From Perkinsus marinus ATCC 50983 (Eukaryota; Perkinsozoa; Perkinsida; Perkinsidae), in the NCBI RefSeq assembly GCF_000006405.1, contig NW_003206658.1, forward strand, positions 910,802-974,801: a DNA stretch of 64,000 nucleotides, written 5' to 3'. The notes below the pieces were generated by a model. It had not been told where the DNA came from and did no database searches. It saw nothing but the letters and a program-made list of their open reading frames with translations. Of the stretch, positions 11,601-20,472 are shown piece by piece; the stretch's first letter is position 1, and the number at the start of each line of letters is the position of its first letter. The translations under genes were made by a program, and so were the position numbers.

Positions 11601-12158
11601 TGCTCACAGATTGAGAACGCGGAAGCTCAACACGCTGTTGGGAATGTCAAGGCTTCACACTGACCCACAGACGACATGATCTTCTCTCTCCGCAGGTGTT
11701 TGCAAGATTTTGCAGCAACTATTCGCTCCGAAAACTTGCACTCTACCTGCATTGAGCCAGTCGACCTCCCAATAGAGCGCACGGGAGGGGATGACATCAC
11801 CTTGGATGAGGTGAAGGACTCTCTCTGCTCTATGGATAACGGTAAAGCTCCCGGAGCAAATGGGTGCTCACATCAGCTTTGAAAGCCGGTGATGAGCATA
11901 GTCTGAGGATCTTACACCGCTTGTGCAGAGAGTGGTGGAGTGAACCGGGGACTATTCCCAGAGCTTCAAGACATTCCATTATTATCTCTTTCTATAAGAA
12001 AGGCCATAGGAAGGTAGCAGGCAACTATAGGGGGATAAATCTGCTCGATCATATCGGCAAGGTTTATTCCCGAGTTTTGGGGCAGAGGCTTAAGCCTCTA
12101 GCAGAGAGTTTCGTTGGAGAGAAGCAGTTCGGATTTCTGCCAGCAAAGGGCACTCTAG
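8700..12158 (+). mobile_element. LINE (non-LTR retrotransposon), 3'-truncated and interrupted
   Basis: The APE-type endonuclease starts at about 9024 (MYTWNVRCLLGY, then VPIIALQEARLRE and VVCYAPTEVP). It continues after a DNA-element insertion at about 10803 with EIVCGDFNARLDSD, and ends with QLDHFLIRSNRK and GSSNHCALGLSF (about 11080-11200). An interdomain region (to 11663) is followed by RT motifs: LDEVKDSLCSMDNGKAPGANG (about 11805-11865), NYRGINLLDHIGKVYSRVL and EKQFGFLPAKGTLD (to about 12158). Stops and frameshifts occur near 10975, 11663 and 11882. Everything after RT motif 2, including the catalytic YxDD, is missing because the sequence flips into an oppositely oriented LINE. A basic frame at 8713-9015 may be the end of ORF1. 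It is a dead copy. Confidence 0.85.
9349..10793. mobile_element. Non-autonomous DNA transposon (hAT-like by its 8-bp target duplication)
   Basis: The 1445-bp segment is bracketed by the direct repeat AGAGGTAC (9341-9348 and 10794-10801). Its ends form short imperfect inverted repeats: CATACTTCTGAAC on the left and CATACATCGGACC on the right (reverse complement), 10 of 13 matching, followed by a shared GAGGCTCGAT. Removing the segment rejoins the LINE endonuclease frame exactly (CYAPTEVP then PQGQKDESWDAV). Inside are many ATCGAT-type palindromes, and a 20-bp internal inverted repeat TACTCAATCCGCCCCTAAAT at 9605-9624 and 10081-10100. No transposase gene is visible. The 8-bp duplication fits hAT elements, but the termini are not diagnostic. 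Confidence 0.8.
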
Positions 12159-14245
12159 ACGACAAAAGCCTGAGTGATACAAGAGCGACGCTTTCCGAAA
12201 GCAGCCTGCTCCCAAGAAAAAACCTCATTAACAATGGAAGAGATTCTACTCAGGACACATTGTTCAAGGCATTTGAGCGACAAGAGACTAATCGGCCGAC
12301 ACTCTGAACCTCTATTATGTTTAGATTTCTTAGGAAGAAGAACGCATGTGGCCGACAAGAGTTCATCTAGGTTCAAACTACCGTCTAAAACACCATTCAG
12401 ATGAGATGCAACGATCTTGCGAACGAGGTCATTACAGGAAGCCAAACGCAGAAGTGATCCATGGACTAGATCCGGACCAGCTGCTTTGCTAGTGGGGGCC
12501 CGCTGCAGACAAGACCTAACTTCATTTATAGTAAAGTTTCGATCGACCTCACCAATTGCGTTAGAAGGCATGATCCACTCCGAAGATGGGATAGGCGGAA
12601 ACTTGGACTGCCAAATAGCCTTCCAATCCTCAGCGCACTGATCAGGGTCTAACGATACGCCTCCCTTATTCCGGCGACATATCTTAGCTGCTTTCCAACA
12701 TCCATCAGTATCAGCGGTGAGTTTAACTAAACGGTCACGCCGAAGACGATTGCATTCAGTACGGGCAGCACTGGCAACTGAACCCGAAACCAAACCACGG
12801 ATAAGGCATCGGGGTCACCGGCTGACATACTGAATCTGGCGACGGAACTTATTCACTACCATATTTCCCTTGCCTGGGCAGATAGGGGCGACTTCAGAGT
12901 CAGTACCACGTAATAGGGAACACAAGGAGACTAAGGTCGGGTGTTCATCATCGGTGTCAAGTCGACGAATAAGTGTAGCACAGAAAGAGGCTGCCTTCTC
13001 AGGCGACGATTGCAGTTGAGAGGCCGAGTAAGGTAGCCTAGGCCATGACTTCGAGCCAGGTGTTGTGAGGTTTACAAAACCTAGGAGAGGATCATGATCA
13101 GAACATCCTTGGGGGTCGAGGGTATGAAACCGATTGGGGAAGAGATGAGTTAATGACTCAAGAGTAAGAACATAGTCGATCTTACGACCTGACCGAGATC
13201 GAGTAGGCGACTCATCACAAAGGCGTCTGAAGGGTCCGTCACCAGTGATAAAGCCGTGGAGAGACTCTGCACTGCCACTCAAACAACCACCAGCATCACG
13301 AGAAATGTCTACATTAAGATCAGAACCAACTATGCCGGGCTTATTACTTCCCACTACTGATGAGAGAGCCAAAAAAAATAGCATCTAAACGCTCGTAGTG
13401 TCGAGGACTTTGTGTGCTGAGGGGACATGCATATGCAGAGCATACCACAACACCACATGTTTCGTAGATCCCAACAGCCCAGTCCCGTTCACTCCCCGTT
13501 GTTGCACTGTACGGACAGCTGTTCCTTTCCGCGCCGCAATGTCCACTCCACCCTTCCTCTTGACTGGATTCACTGTTAAGAAGGAGACATTGTCATAGAG
13601 GTCCTTGAAACGGTGGGAGGCGCCTTGAGTCTCTTCGAGGATTGCACAATCAAACCTTCTGCCGTCAAGGCCTTCCGCAATGAGACGAACGGCGTCAACT
13701 GTAAGCCCACCAGTGTTCCAGGAGAGAAAACGCACCTTCGAGTAGTCAGGTGAGGGGTGACAGGGTCGCTTTGTCAGAGTTTTATTATAGAGTAGGTTAG
13801 CACAGTCAGCGACTCGTATGACCCTCCACATGACGGAGTGAATAACCGGAAAAGGGAAAACCTTGCATTCGGGTTTCATTGCAGATTTGATCGTTCGAAG
13901 GCATGTGGAAGATAAGGCACACATGCAACAGTCCCTCTCTACTGCCTGAAGCATACCAACAGCTTCTGAGAGCCTCGTATGTCTCATGCCTCTTACAGCC
14001 GGTAAACTCTTTAACTTTGTCGCGAGAGCCGAGGCTGTCCACAATCTCGACCCATAACCAGCGCCCGATACGAGAAGAGATGCAGCACAGCCAGTGTTCA
14101 CTTTCGTCCAGAGGAAGAGTCCTACTAATTTCGCTATGCGAACGCCACTTAAAACTGTCCACACACACCAGTTAAGGGTACGGCGCTGATCGCAAGATAG
14201 CGCCGTACCGTGATCTTGAGTGAGAGCAACAAAACAGAGCAACAA
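12159..14245 (-). mobile_element. Second LINE, opposite orientation, 3'-truncated
   Basis: On the minus strand the endonuclease starts at about 13741 (VRFLSWNTGGLTVDAVRLIA, FDCAILEETQG), breaks at a stop near 13385, and continues (VGSDLNVDISRDAGG, RKIDYVLTLES, CSDHDPLLGFV; 13384-12815). A further break at about 12800 leads to the RT part: FTINEVRSCLQRAPTSKAAG, LLPKKSKHNRGSECRPISLL and EQAAFGKRRSCITQAFVV, ending at about 12160. The RT catalytic motif and the whole 3' end are absent. The region 14245-13745 upstream is open but unrecognised and may be ORF1 or leader. It is a family distinct from the LINE to its left, and is dead. Confidence 0.8.
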
Positions 14246-14564
14246 AACCCTTGGTCAAAACAGGGGGAACGAGAAATTTTCCTCCAGGCTCGGGTCTGTT
14301 GCCGGTGTATTCTCCTTCTCTCAGACCTGCGGTAACGCCTTCTTGCTATCGCTGCCGCAGAAGCTGTGCCGCGACAAGTAGGCCTGCGTTTCCTCCCTTG
14401 TATTTGGTCCTGCATCTCCTGTGCTGAGGGAGCAGGGCACCAGGGTTCCCGCGTGGACTGGGGGGAGGGCATTTCCAGAAGGAGAAAAAAGAACGCTCTC
14501 GAGCCGGTTCCACCCGGGAATTTTTCTTTTACCTTCACTAGTTGTTTGTGGGACATTGCCTATA
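14246..14564. other. Unassigned stretch
   Basis: An arginine-rich frame runs on the minus strand (14149-14556), but no motif supports it. It may be the 5' part of the second LINE. Confidence 0.3.
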
Positions 14565-14845
14565 GTGCCTGCGTGCCAGGCAACGTGACTGTGGTGTTAA
14601 GCCAATGCACGGCGTGTTGTGAGGTTCGGTATTATCACCGCCCTCTGCTGCCTATTGGCTTACACGCAGTCTCACCCAACATTCCCAAATAACTAATGCG
14701 TTGCGGTGAAGCGTGCCTTGACGACTTTCTAAGCACGATACAATGATCCATATGGGAATCATGAATAGAAACCTCGGGTGAAATAAAGGGTCATGAGAAG
14801 GTGGTGAGGGTTCGAGGTATACCCAACCCATGGTATTATAACCCT
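14565..14845 (-). repeat. Family-B LTR, copy A, distal part
   Basis: This matches 21852-22134 nearly base for base (starting GTGCCTGCGTGCCAGGC and ending at ATTATAACCCT). Its continuation is found at 20473, on the other side of element A, which is inserted here. In minus-strand terms it is the 3' end of a family-B LTR. Confidence 0.9.
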
Positions 14846-15116
14846 TGTAGTAAACCGCCTCTCTCATTTGCTAGGATACATCATTGTGTTCGTATGTCTC
14901 TGTGGCGTGTGCAAGTCAATGATACTATAGCGCCCTTGTGTATTGTCCCCTAGCGTAAAGCTAGTCGTTATTACGGAAGTTTTATTGTAATGTATGAACT
15001 AGATACAAGCTCAATTTTAATTACCTTCTCCTATGTCACAGTATCCGTCGAGTTCTAAGGGTGGTGATAATCCTGCTGATTCTAGTAAACGGTCTACACA
15101 GGCCGGGAACACTAAA
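14846..15116 (+). repeat. 5' LTR of element A
   Basis: Begins TGTAGTAAACCGCC and ends GGGAACACTAAA, so the 3' end lacks the usual CA. It contains the gag start codon at 15033, hence 84 coding bases. Near-identity to the 3' LTR indicates a young insertion. Confidence 0.95.
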
Positions 15117-15791
15117 TTGGTACCCGATGCAGGATATCTTGCTCTTACTGGCCCCGGACATCGATCAGAAGGTGGTGTTTCTTCGGCTCGGAGTGAGTTT
15201 GCTAAGGCTGTTGGCCTTGATGCTAGACTCATTCATCTGCTTAAATCTGAAGAAGTTGAAGCTCTTGTGACTAAAACTTCTGGTGAGGATCTGGACAAAC
15301 GTCTGCAACTTCGATTTCTATATCAGTCGGTTTTGGCTGAAGTCCCTAACGTTGCTGCTGCCCAGGTGAATGTTCCTCATGTACCTTCTCGGTTGGACTA
15401 TGCTCGATATCATAGGCCTCTTCCTACGCCTGGGTTAGGTGGACGAAGTGATAATGGATGTGGTTCTAGCATTCATGATCTATGTATGGAGCAAGGTGAT
15501 GCTGATGATTCTCTCAACATCAAATCGGTAGGTATGGTTTCTTCTTTACCTATACCTGGTGGTGGTCAATGTTTTAATGGCCGTAGTGATACAAGATCTA
15601 TATCTTATTTTGTGCGAGAATGGCTCCAAATGTGTCGTCTTTATGGTTTATCGACGGCTAATTGTTGGAGGTATCTTCTGAGATGTATCAATGCTAGTGT
15701 ACGATCAGAGCTGATGGATAGCTTGGAAGAAAAGGGTCTTTTAGTTTCTGCTTCGGTTGAGCAGCGACTGCAACATGCTGAGATGTTTTGA
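15033..15791 (+). CDS. gag: Element A gag, N-terminal part
   Basis: The ATG at 15033 (MSQYPSSSKGGDNPADSSK) is inside the LTR, and the frame continues across the LTR end and the presumed primer-binding site (codons reading NTKLVPDAGYL). The 252-codon frame contains a gag-like helical stretch (ISYFVREWLQMCRLYGL, WRYLLRCINASVRSELM) and ends at a TGA at 15789-15791 in GAG ATG TTT TGA. The gag domain is not finished there: it goes on in the -1 frame (RGAYSITDDTVKYRQRL). Either a programmed -1 shift on the T run or a single lost T explains the break. It encodes the structural protein of the virus-like particle. Confidence 0.85.
   Translation: MSQYPSSSKGGDNPADSSKRSTQAGNTKLVPDAGYLALTGPGHRSEGGVSSARSEFAKAVGLDARLIHLLKSEEVEALVTKTSGEDLDKRLQLRFLYQSVLAEVPNVAAAQVNVPHVPSRLDYARYHRPLPTPGLGGRSDNGCGSSIHDLCMEQGDADDSLNIKSVGMVSSLPIPGGGQCFNGRSDTRSISYFVREWLQMCRLYGLSTANCWRYLLRCINASVRSELMDSLEEKGLLVSASVEQRLQHAEMF
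15118..15133 (+). promoter_or_regulatory. Candidate primer-binding site of element A
   Basis: TGGTACCCGATGCAGG starts one base after the LTR. It begins with TGG, as expected for pairing with a tRNA CCA end, and shares 13 of 16 bases with the site in element C (TGGTGGTCGATGCAGG). It is simultaneously gag coding sequence. The tRNA was not identified. Confidence 0.55.
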
Positions 15792-18700
15792 GAGGTGCTT
15801 ACAGTATCACGGATGATACCGTGAAGTATCGTCAACGACTTGCTCAAGTTAAGCAGAAGACCAATGAACTTATTGGTGAATATATTGGTCGCCTGAGGGA
15901 ATCTCTAGCGGAAGGTCGATGCTTAGGTATTAGTATTGCCAATGATGAATTGCTGGATAAGTTTGTTCGTGGGTTACGACCAAATTATCAGAAAGCGGTG
16001 AAGACTATTTATGCTCATATTCGTGATACCAACGAATTATGTAGCGTCTTAACTCTTTGGGAAGCCTCCAATAGTGAGTCTGGTGCTACTGTAAATGTTG
16101 TTAGTACTGGTGAAGACTCGGTTAATGTTGAAGGTTCTCAAGTGGGCCAAGGACCTCAGAGTCAAGGAAGTGCTCAAGTTAGAGTTAAGGTCCCTATCAA
16201 GTGTTGGTACTGTAATGGTGCTGGTCATATGAAGCGAGATTGTGATCTTTGGAAGGCTAAAGTGAGATCTCAGCCGACTCAGATAGTTAATGCTGATGTT
16301 CCAAAATCTGTGGACCCTTCATCTGTAGTTGCTTCTCAGCAATTGAGTCCGAGCTCTGTGAATGTAGCGCCAGCAGTTGCTGTACCAGCAACTACTAAAC
16401 CTATTGGTAATAAAAGTTCTGATCAAGATCCTGCTAATGTTGCTACTCGAGGATTTGAGAAAGTATCGGTTATCTCAGCTATAGTGAGTGGTAAGAGACA
16501 TTGTATGGTTGACCTGATTATTCGTCAGGAACCTCGATGTTCTCAATGGGGTGCTAAGGTTGCTGCACTGTTGGATACAGGTGGTCAAGGTACAGCATAT
16601 ATTAATGCTGATCTGTATCGTGCTATTAAAAGTGAGGGTTTATTTGATGATTCCTTGAGTACTTGCCAAGGTGTTACTTTTGGTAACGGTGAACGTGTAG
16701 CTGCTTTAGGTTGCTTCTTTGCTTCTCTAGAGGATGGTGACAAGAAGGAGTTGGTGAAATCGGTTCAATTCAAGGTGATTGAGGGATTAACTCCCCTTGT
16801 CATTGTTGGTATTGAGACTATAAAACGTTCTACTCTACTTCAGTCAATGCTACTTGCTAGTATATCGAGCATAGCTATTGATGGTGCGACTTCTGATACC
16901 ATTGATGTCAATGACCATATTGCAGTAGTTCAACCGGATGAGGTCAGAGCTGCGACTAATATGACTCTGGATGACCATGGTTATACTGTAGATTGTCCTG
17001 TAATGAGTGCTCGTTCGGTAATGCCTTATGCTGAGCCTCGGAGAAGGAGGAGCCGAAGTAAAGAAATTGCTATTCATAGGAGGATTCTTATCGCTGCTCG
17101 TGAAGGAAAGTTTGCTCCTATTGATGTTGCCTCAGCGACCGTCATAAACGAGGTTGTTCTGGTTGATAAGGGTTCCTCAAGTGGAGATGGTTCGTCTGTG
17201 ATTCCTATTTATGATATGACTGACGATGAGATTAAGAAGAGATTTCGAGTGACTCTTGACTGCCGAAGATTGAATTGTATGAGGCTTGTTAAGAAGCCTG
17301 ATTCTCCTGGTGAGTATATGTGGGTTTTGCCGACGGAGATGGCGGAAACGTGGAAGTTGGAATCTTCTGTTACTCAGAGTCAGACTAATGCCTTCCTTAC
17401 TCTTCGTGAATGGCCGGGTCATTTACGACGGTTTTATTTCAAATTGGATCTGTCGGATGCATTTTCGGCAGTAAGAACCGCTAAGGATCTTTGGCCGTTA
17501 TTCTGTTGTAAGACCTATGATGAATTTGGTCAGGAACATGTTTGGTGCTGTACCGTTATTGTTCAAGGATTTCGGTACTCTCCGATTTTATTCTCGAGAG
17601 TGGTCTCGGATGTATTAGAAGCAGCTAGAGCTGAATGTAAGCGTCTTGGTTATGATGTTAAGCTTACTCATTTCCAAGATGATATACTGGGTGGAGGTTC
17701 CTCGTTGACGGTGGTTTCCAAAGTGAAGGAGTTGGTAGAGCGTCTCTTTGTAGAGAGAGGTTTCCAAGTGGCTCCACATAAATGTCAACTTGGTGATGAA
17801 GTAGTTTTCTGTGGTCTTAAGTGTCTGCGAGGAGAAGTTCGTCCTTCAGAACGGAAAGTTCTGACTACTGCTATAGTTAATGCTTCGTGTGCTGACTTTG
17901 AAAGGATCACCGATGTTGAGGAGAAGAAGAAATGGATACGCTCGTGGAGTGGTAAATTTCAATGGCTTTCGAGGTGGTTATCCCCTAGAGCCAGAGTTGT
18001 TCTCTCCAGATTGCATAAGGTCTCTCCTGATGGTAATGAAGCTTTCTCGCTGGTTCGAGAAATTGCAGACTATTATTTTAGTGGTCTCGCATGTCTATAT
18101 GTCTTCGGACATTCTGATACTTTTAAGGTATTAGCGAGTGTGATCATGACCGACTGCAATAAAGAGGTATGGTCTAGTATCCTCTTTCAGTTGGTAGCTA
18201 TACCTCGGTGGGAGATGCGTTCGTTGGGAGCTACAGCGATGGGCTGGATGGCGGAGCTCGAGAATGTTATTCCCCGTGTAACCGATCTGCTGCATATTAG
18301 TATATGTGGTGATGAAGTTCTTATGTTGCTGCCATTGTGTTTGGATGGGGGCTCCTTATCTAATAATGATATGAAGAAGTCCTCTACTTTCAGGGAACGT
18401 AAAGCTCAGTTAATGTCGCTTCATCGTTTCTTACCACTGTGTATGGAGCCAGTTATTATGGTCGGTGATAATATGAATTCTGTTGGTGACCGACATTGGC
18501 ATTCACTGGAAACTAATCATTGTGCTGATGAGTATGAGATGAATATGGTTATGGAATACCAACGGTCTGTGGTTGGTACGTTATGGGTCAATCGATCATC
18601 TTGTATATCTCTGGTGGACGCTATGGCTAGGATTTCCAAGGAGGAAGCTGACACTTTGGAATGTGATCGCCAAGACGGTTTGGTGGTTACTTTGAACCCT

Positions 18701-20179
18701 CTGTCATGTATGCTAGCTACCATTAATGATCTTGATGATGAGAGTATCTGTGTTATTGATGATGATGTAGAGTCTTGGAATGATATTGTGGTGGAACCTT
18801 TCGTTTGCCCCAAATTCTGTGATCTTGACGAGGTAAGAAGACAACAGTTGACGTGTCCAGAGGTTGTGGCTTTGAAAGGGCAGTCTGGTTTCCTCTCTGA
18901 CCCTGATGGGACGGTGTATCGTGTGCAACGGTTCAGTCCTACTGGTACTCTTGTTAAGCAACTATTACTGCCTAAATCTTGTCGTAGACATCTTGTTGAG
19001 CAAGCTCATGCGGATACTCATGCTAATGGACGACAGTTGAAGTTCTTTCTCCAGTCTTGGGCGTGGTTTCCCAAGCTTGGTAATTTATGTCGTGCTGTGG
19101 CTCAGGCCTGTCCAACTTGTCAGTTGACAGCTAGTCAAGCTGGTAGGGAGTTTGCACCTCATGGTACTAGGAGACCTACTTCGGATACTCCGACGGCTTG
19201 GTTGAGAGTCGGGGTAGATGTGGTTCACATGGGTGGTGGTGGTAAGCTTTTGACAGCTACATGTTGGTATACTTCATTCTGTGATTTCGAGCCTATTCCT
19301 GATACGAAGGCAAGCTCTTTCATCCGTGGATTGTGTATATTATTCATGCGATGTGGATGGCCGCGATGTGTATTCTCTGATGGTGAGTTTAATTCTCAAG
19401 AAGTTCAGTCGTGGAGTAAAGAGGTTGGTATTTCGTGGACCATCCATGCTGCGAATCATCCACAGAGTGGAGGATTTTATGAGAGACGGCATCGAATGAT
19501 CGTTGAGGCTATGAGGAAGTTTACTCTAGCAAGTGGATCGTTGTGGTCTGATGAGCTGATCCTTGCCCAGGTTAAATGGTTGGTTAATCATTCTGAGATT
19601 GGTGAGAGTGGAATCTGTCCGGCACTGCTCTTTTATGGTCGGGTGCTTCCTGTTCCTTGTATGAGGGGCGTTGATGATGACATCACGATCGAGCAGCCAC
19701 AGTCTTTATGTGATCTCCTTAAGATTGTCGGTCGGGTTGATAGTCAGCGACAGAAGATGTTGGCTATGTTTCTTAATGAATGGCTTGATCAACGAGAACG
19801 GTCTCGTCCGACTATTCGATATGAGTCGAACTTGAAGCCTGGTGTGTTGGTTTATGTCTTCACAGAACGTGTGAATAAGCTTTCTCCTACGTTCCGTGGT
19901 CCTTTTCCAGTGCTTTCAGTTCGTGGTCGTCATGTTTTGGTTACTACTTCTTCTGGTGTTGAGATGCACTGGCTTGGTAACGTTAAACGGTTTAAGACTC
20001 TTGAACCAGATGGACGTCGCCAAGCAGCAGTAGCTTCTGAAGAACGTACTCAACAAGCTTTACGAGAAGAGAATCGAGTTAAGGATGTTTTGCCTGTGCG
20101 TTCTTCGAAACGTCTACGTGGTGAGTCTCCTGGTCTGATGGAGACTGTTGAACGAGCTAAGAAGGTTGCTAGATCGTGA
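15788..20179 (+). CDS. pol: Element A gag C-terminus and pol polyprotein
   Basis: A 1463-codon frame. It opens with the end of gag and a CCHC knuckle, CWYCNGAGHMKRDC (about residue 139-152), then an aspartic protease with LLDTGGQGTAYI (about 260). Reverse transcriptase follows, with FKLDLSDAFSAV (motif A) and THFQDDILGG (motif C, about 628), then a degenerate RNase H-like region. The integrase has an HHCC finger (HADTHANG ... CPTCQL, about 1075-1120) and core residues in GVDVVHMG, VFSDGEFN and GGFYERRHR (about 1141, 1195, 1228). A barrel-like FRGPFPVLSVRGRHVLV motif and a basic tail (KRLRGES) end it. No internal stop occurs. Expression probably needs a -1 shift from gag at 15786-15791, because there is no good independent start. 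Of the retroelements here this is the best candidate for recent activity. Confidence 0.93.
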   Translation: MRGAYSITDDTVKYRQRLAQVKQKTNELIGEYIGRLRESLAEGRCLGISIANDELLDKFVRGLRPNYQKAVKTIYAHIRDTNELCSVLTLWEASNSESGATVNVVSTGEDSVNVEGSQVGQGPQSQGSAQVRVKVPIKCWYCNGAGHMKRDCDLWKAKVRSQPTQIVNADVPKSVDPSSVVASQQLSPSSVNVAPAVAVPATTKPIGNKSSDQDPANVATRGFEKVSVISAIVSGKRHCMVDLIIRQEPRCSQWGAKVAALLDTGGQGTAYINADLYRAIKSEGLFDDSLSTCQGVTFGNGERVAALGCFFASLEDGDKKELVKSVQFKVIEGLTPLVIVGIETIKRSTLLQSMLLASISSIAIDGATSDTIDVNDHIAVVQPDEVRAATNMTLDDHGYTVDCPVMSARSVMPYAEPRRRRSRSKEIAIHRRILIAAREGKFAPIDVASATVINEVVLVDKGSSSGDGSSVIPIYDMTDDEIKKRFRVTLDCRRLNCMRLVKKPDSPGEYMWVLPTEMAETWKLESSVTQSQTNAFLTLREWPGHLRRFYFKLDLSDAFSAVRTAKDLWPLFCCKTYDEFGQEHVWCCTVIVQGFRYSPILFSRVVSDVLEAARAECKRLGYDVKLTHFQDDILGGGSSLTVVSKVKELVERLFVERGFQVAPHKCQLGDEVVFCGLKCLRGEVRPSERKVLTTAIVNASCADFERITDVEEKKKWIRSWSGKFQWLSRWLSPRARVVLSRLHKVSPDGNEAFSLVREIADYYFSGLACLYVFGHSDTFKVLASVIMTDCNKEVWSSILFQLVAIPRWEMRSLGATAMGWMAELENVIPRVTDLLHISICGDEVLMLLPLCLDGGSLSNNDMKKSSTFRERKAQLMSLHRFLPLCMEPVIMVGDNMNSVGDRHWHSLETNHCADEYEMNMVMEYQRSVVGTLWVNRSSCISLVDAMARISKEEADTLECDRQDGLVVTLNPLSCMLATINDLDDESICVIDDDVESWNDIVVEPFVCPKFCDLDEVRRQQLTCPEVVALKGQSGFLSDPDGTVYRVQRFSPTGTLVKQLLLPKSCRRHLVEQAHADTHANGRQLKFFLQSWAWFPKLGNLCRAVAQACPTCQLTASQAGREFAPHGTRRPTSDTPTAWLRVGVDVVHMGGGGKLLTATCWYTSFCDFEPIPDTKASSFIRGLCILFMRCGWPRCVFSDGEFNSQEVQSWSKEVGISWTIHAANHPQSGGFYERRHRMIVEAMRKFTLASGSLWSDELILAQVKWLVNHSEIGESGICPALLFYGRVLPVPCMRGVDDDITIEQPQSLCDLLKIVGRVDSQRQKMLAMFLNEWLDQRERSRPTIRYESNLKPGVLVYVFTERVNKLSPTFRGPFPVLSVRGRHVLVTTSSGVEMHWLGNVKRFKTLEPDGRRQAAVASEERTQQALREENRVKDVLPVRSSKRLRGESPGLMETVERAKKVARS

Positions 20180-20188
20180 TGGTTATTT

Positions 20189-20196
20189 AGGGGGGC
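20189..20196 (+). promoter_or_regulatory. Polypurine tract of element A
   Basis: AGGGGGGC, followed by TGTAA and the 3' LTR at 20202. This is the expected place for plus-strand DNA priming. Confidence 0.75.
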
Positions 20197-20201
20197 TGTA
20201 A

Positions 20202-20472
20202 TGTAGTAAACCGCCTCTCTCATTTGCTAGGATACATCATTGTGTTCGTATGTCTCTGTGGCGTGTGCAAGTCAATGATACTATAGCGCCCTTGTGTATT
20301 GTCCCCTAGCGTAAAGCTAGTCGTTATTACGGAAGTTTTATTGTAATGTATGAACTAGATACAAGCTCAATTTTAATTACCTTCTCTTATGTCACAGTAT
20401 CCGTCGAGTTCTAAGGGTGGTGATAATCCTGCTGATTCTAGTAAACGGTCTACACAGGCCGGGAACACTAAA
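20202..20472 (+). repeat. 3' LTR of element A
   Basis: Same length as the 5' LTR (271 bp) with about one substitution. It repeats the first 84 coding bases of gag, which here run out into flanking family-B LTR sequence. Confidence 0.95.

Larger units (their letters stand above)
14846..20472 (+). mobile_element. LTR retrotransposon A, nearly intact, recent insertion
   Basis: Two 271-bp LTRs (14846-15116, 20202-20472) differ by about one base (CTCCTATG against CTCTTATG near the gag ATG). The target triplet CCT is present on both sides (14843-14845, 20473-20475) and occurs once in the unoccupied paralogous site near 22133. Internally there are gag, protease, RT, RNase H-like and integrase regions in that order in two large frames, and a polypurine tract just before the 3' LTR. 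The integrase ending GGFYERRHR recalls BEL/Pao integrases; the RT has FQDD in place of the common YxDD. Strongly T-ending codons set it apart from its neighbours. Confidence 0.95.
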
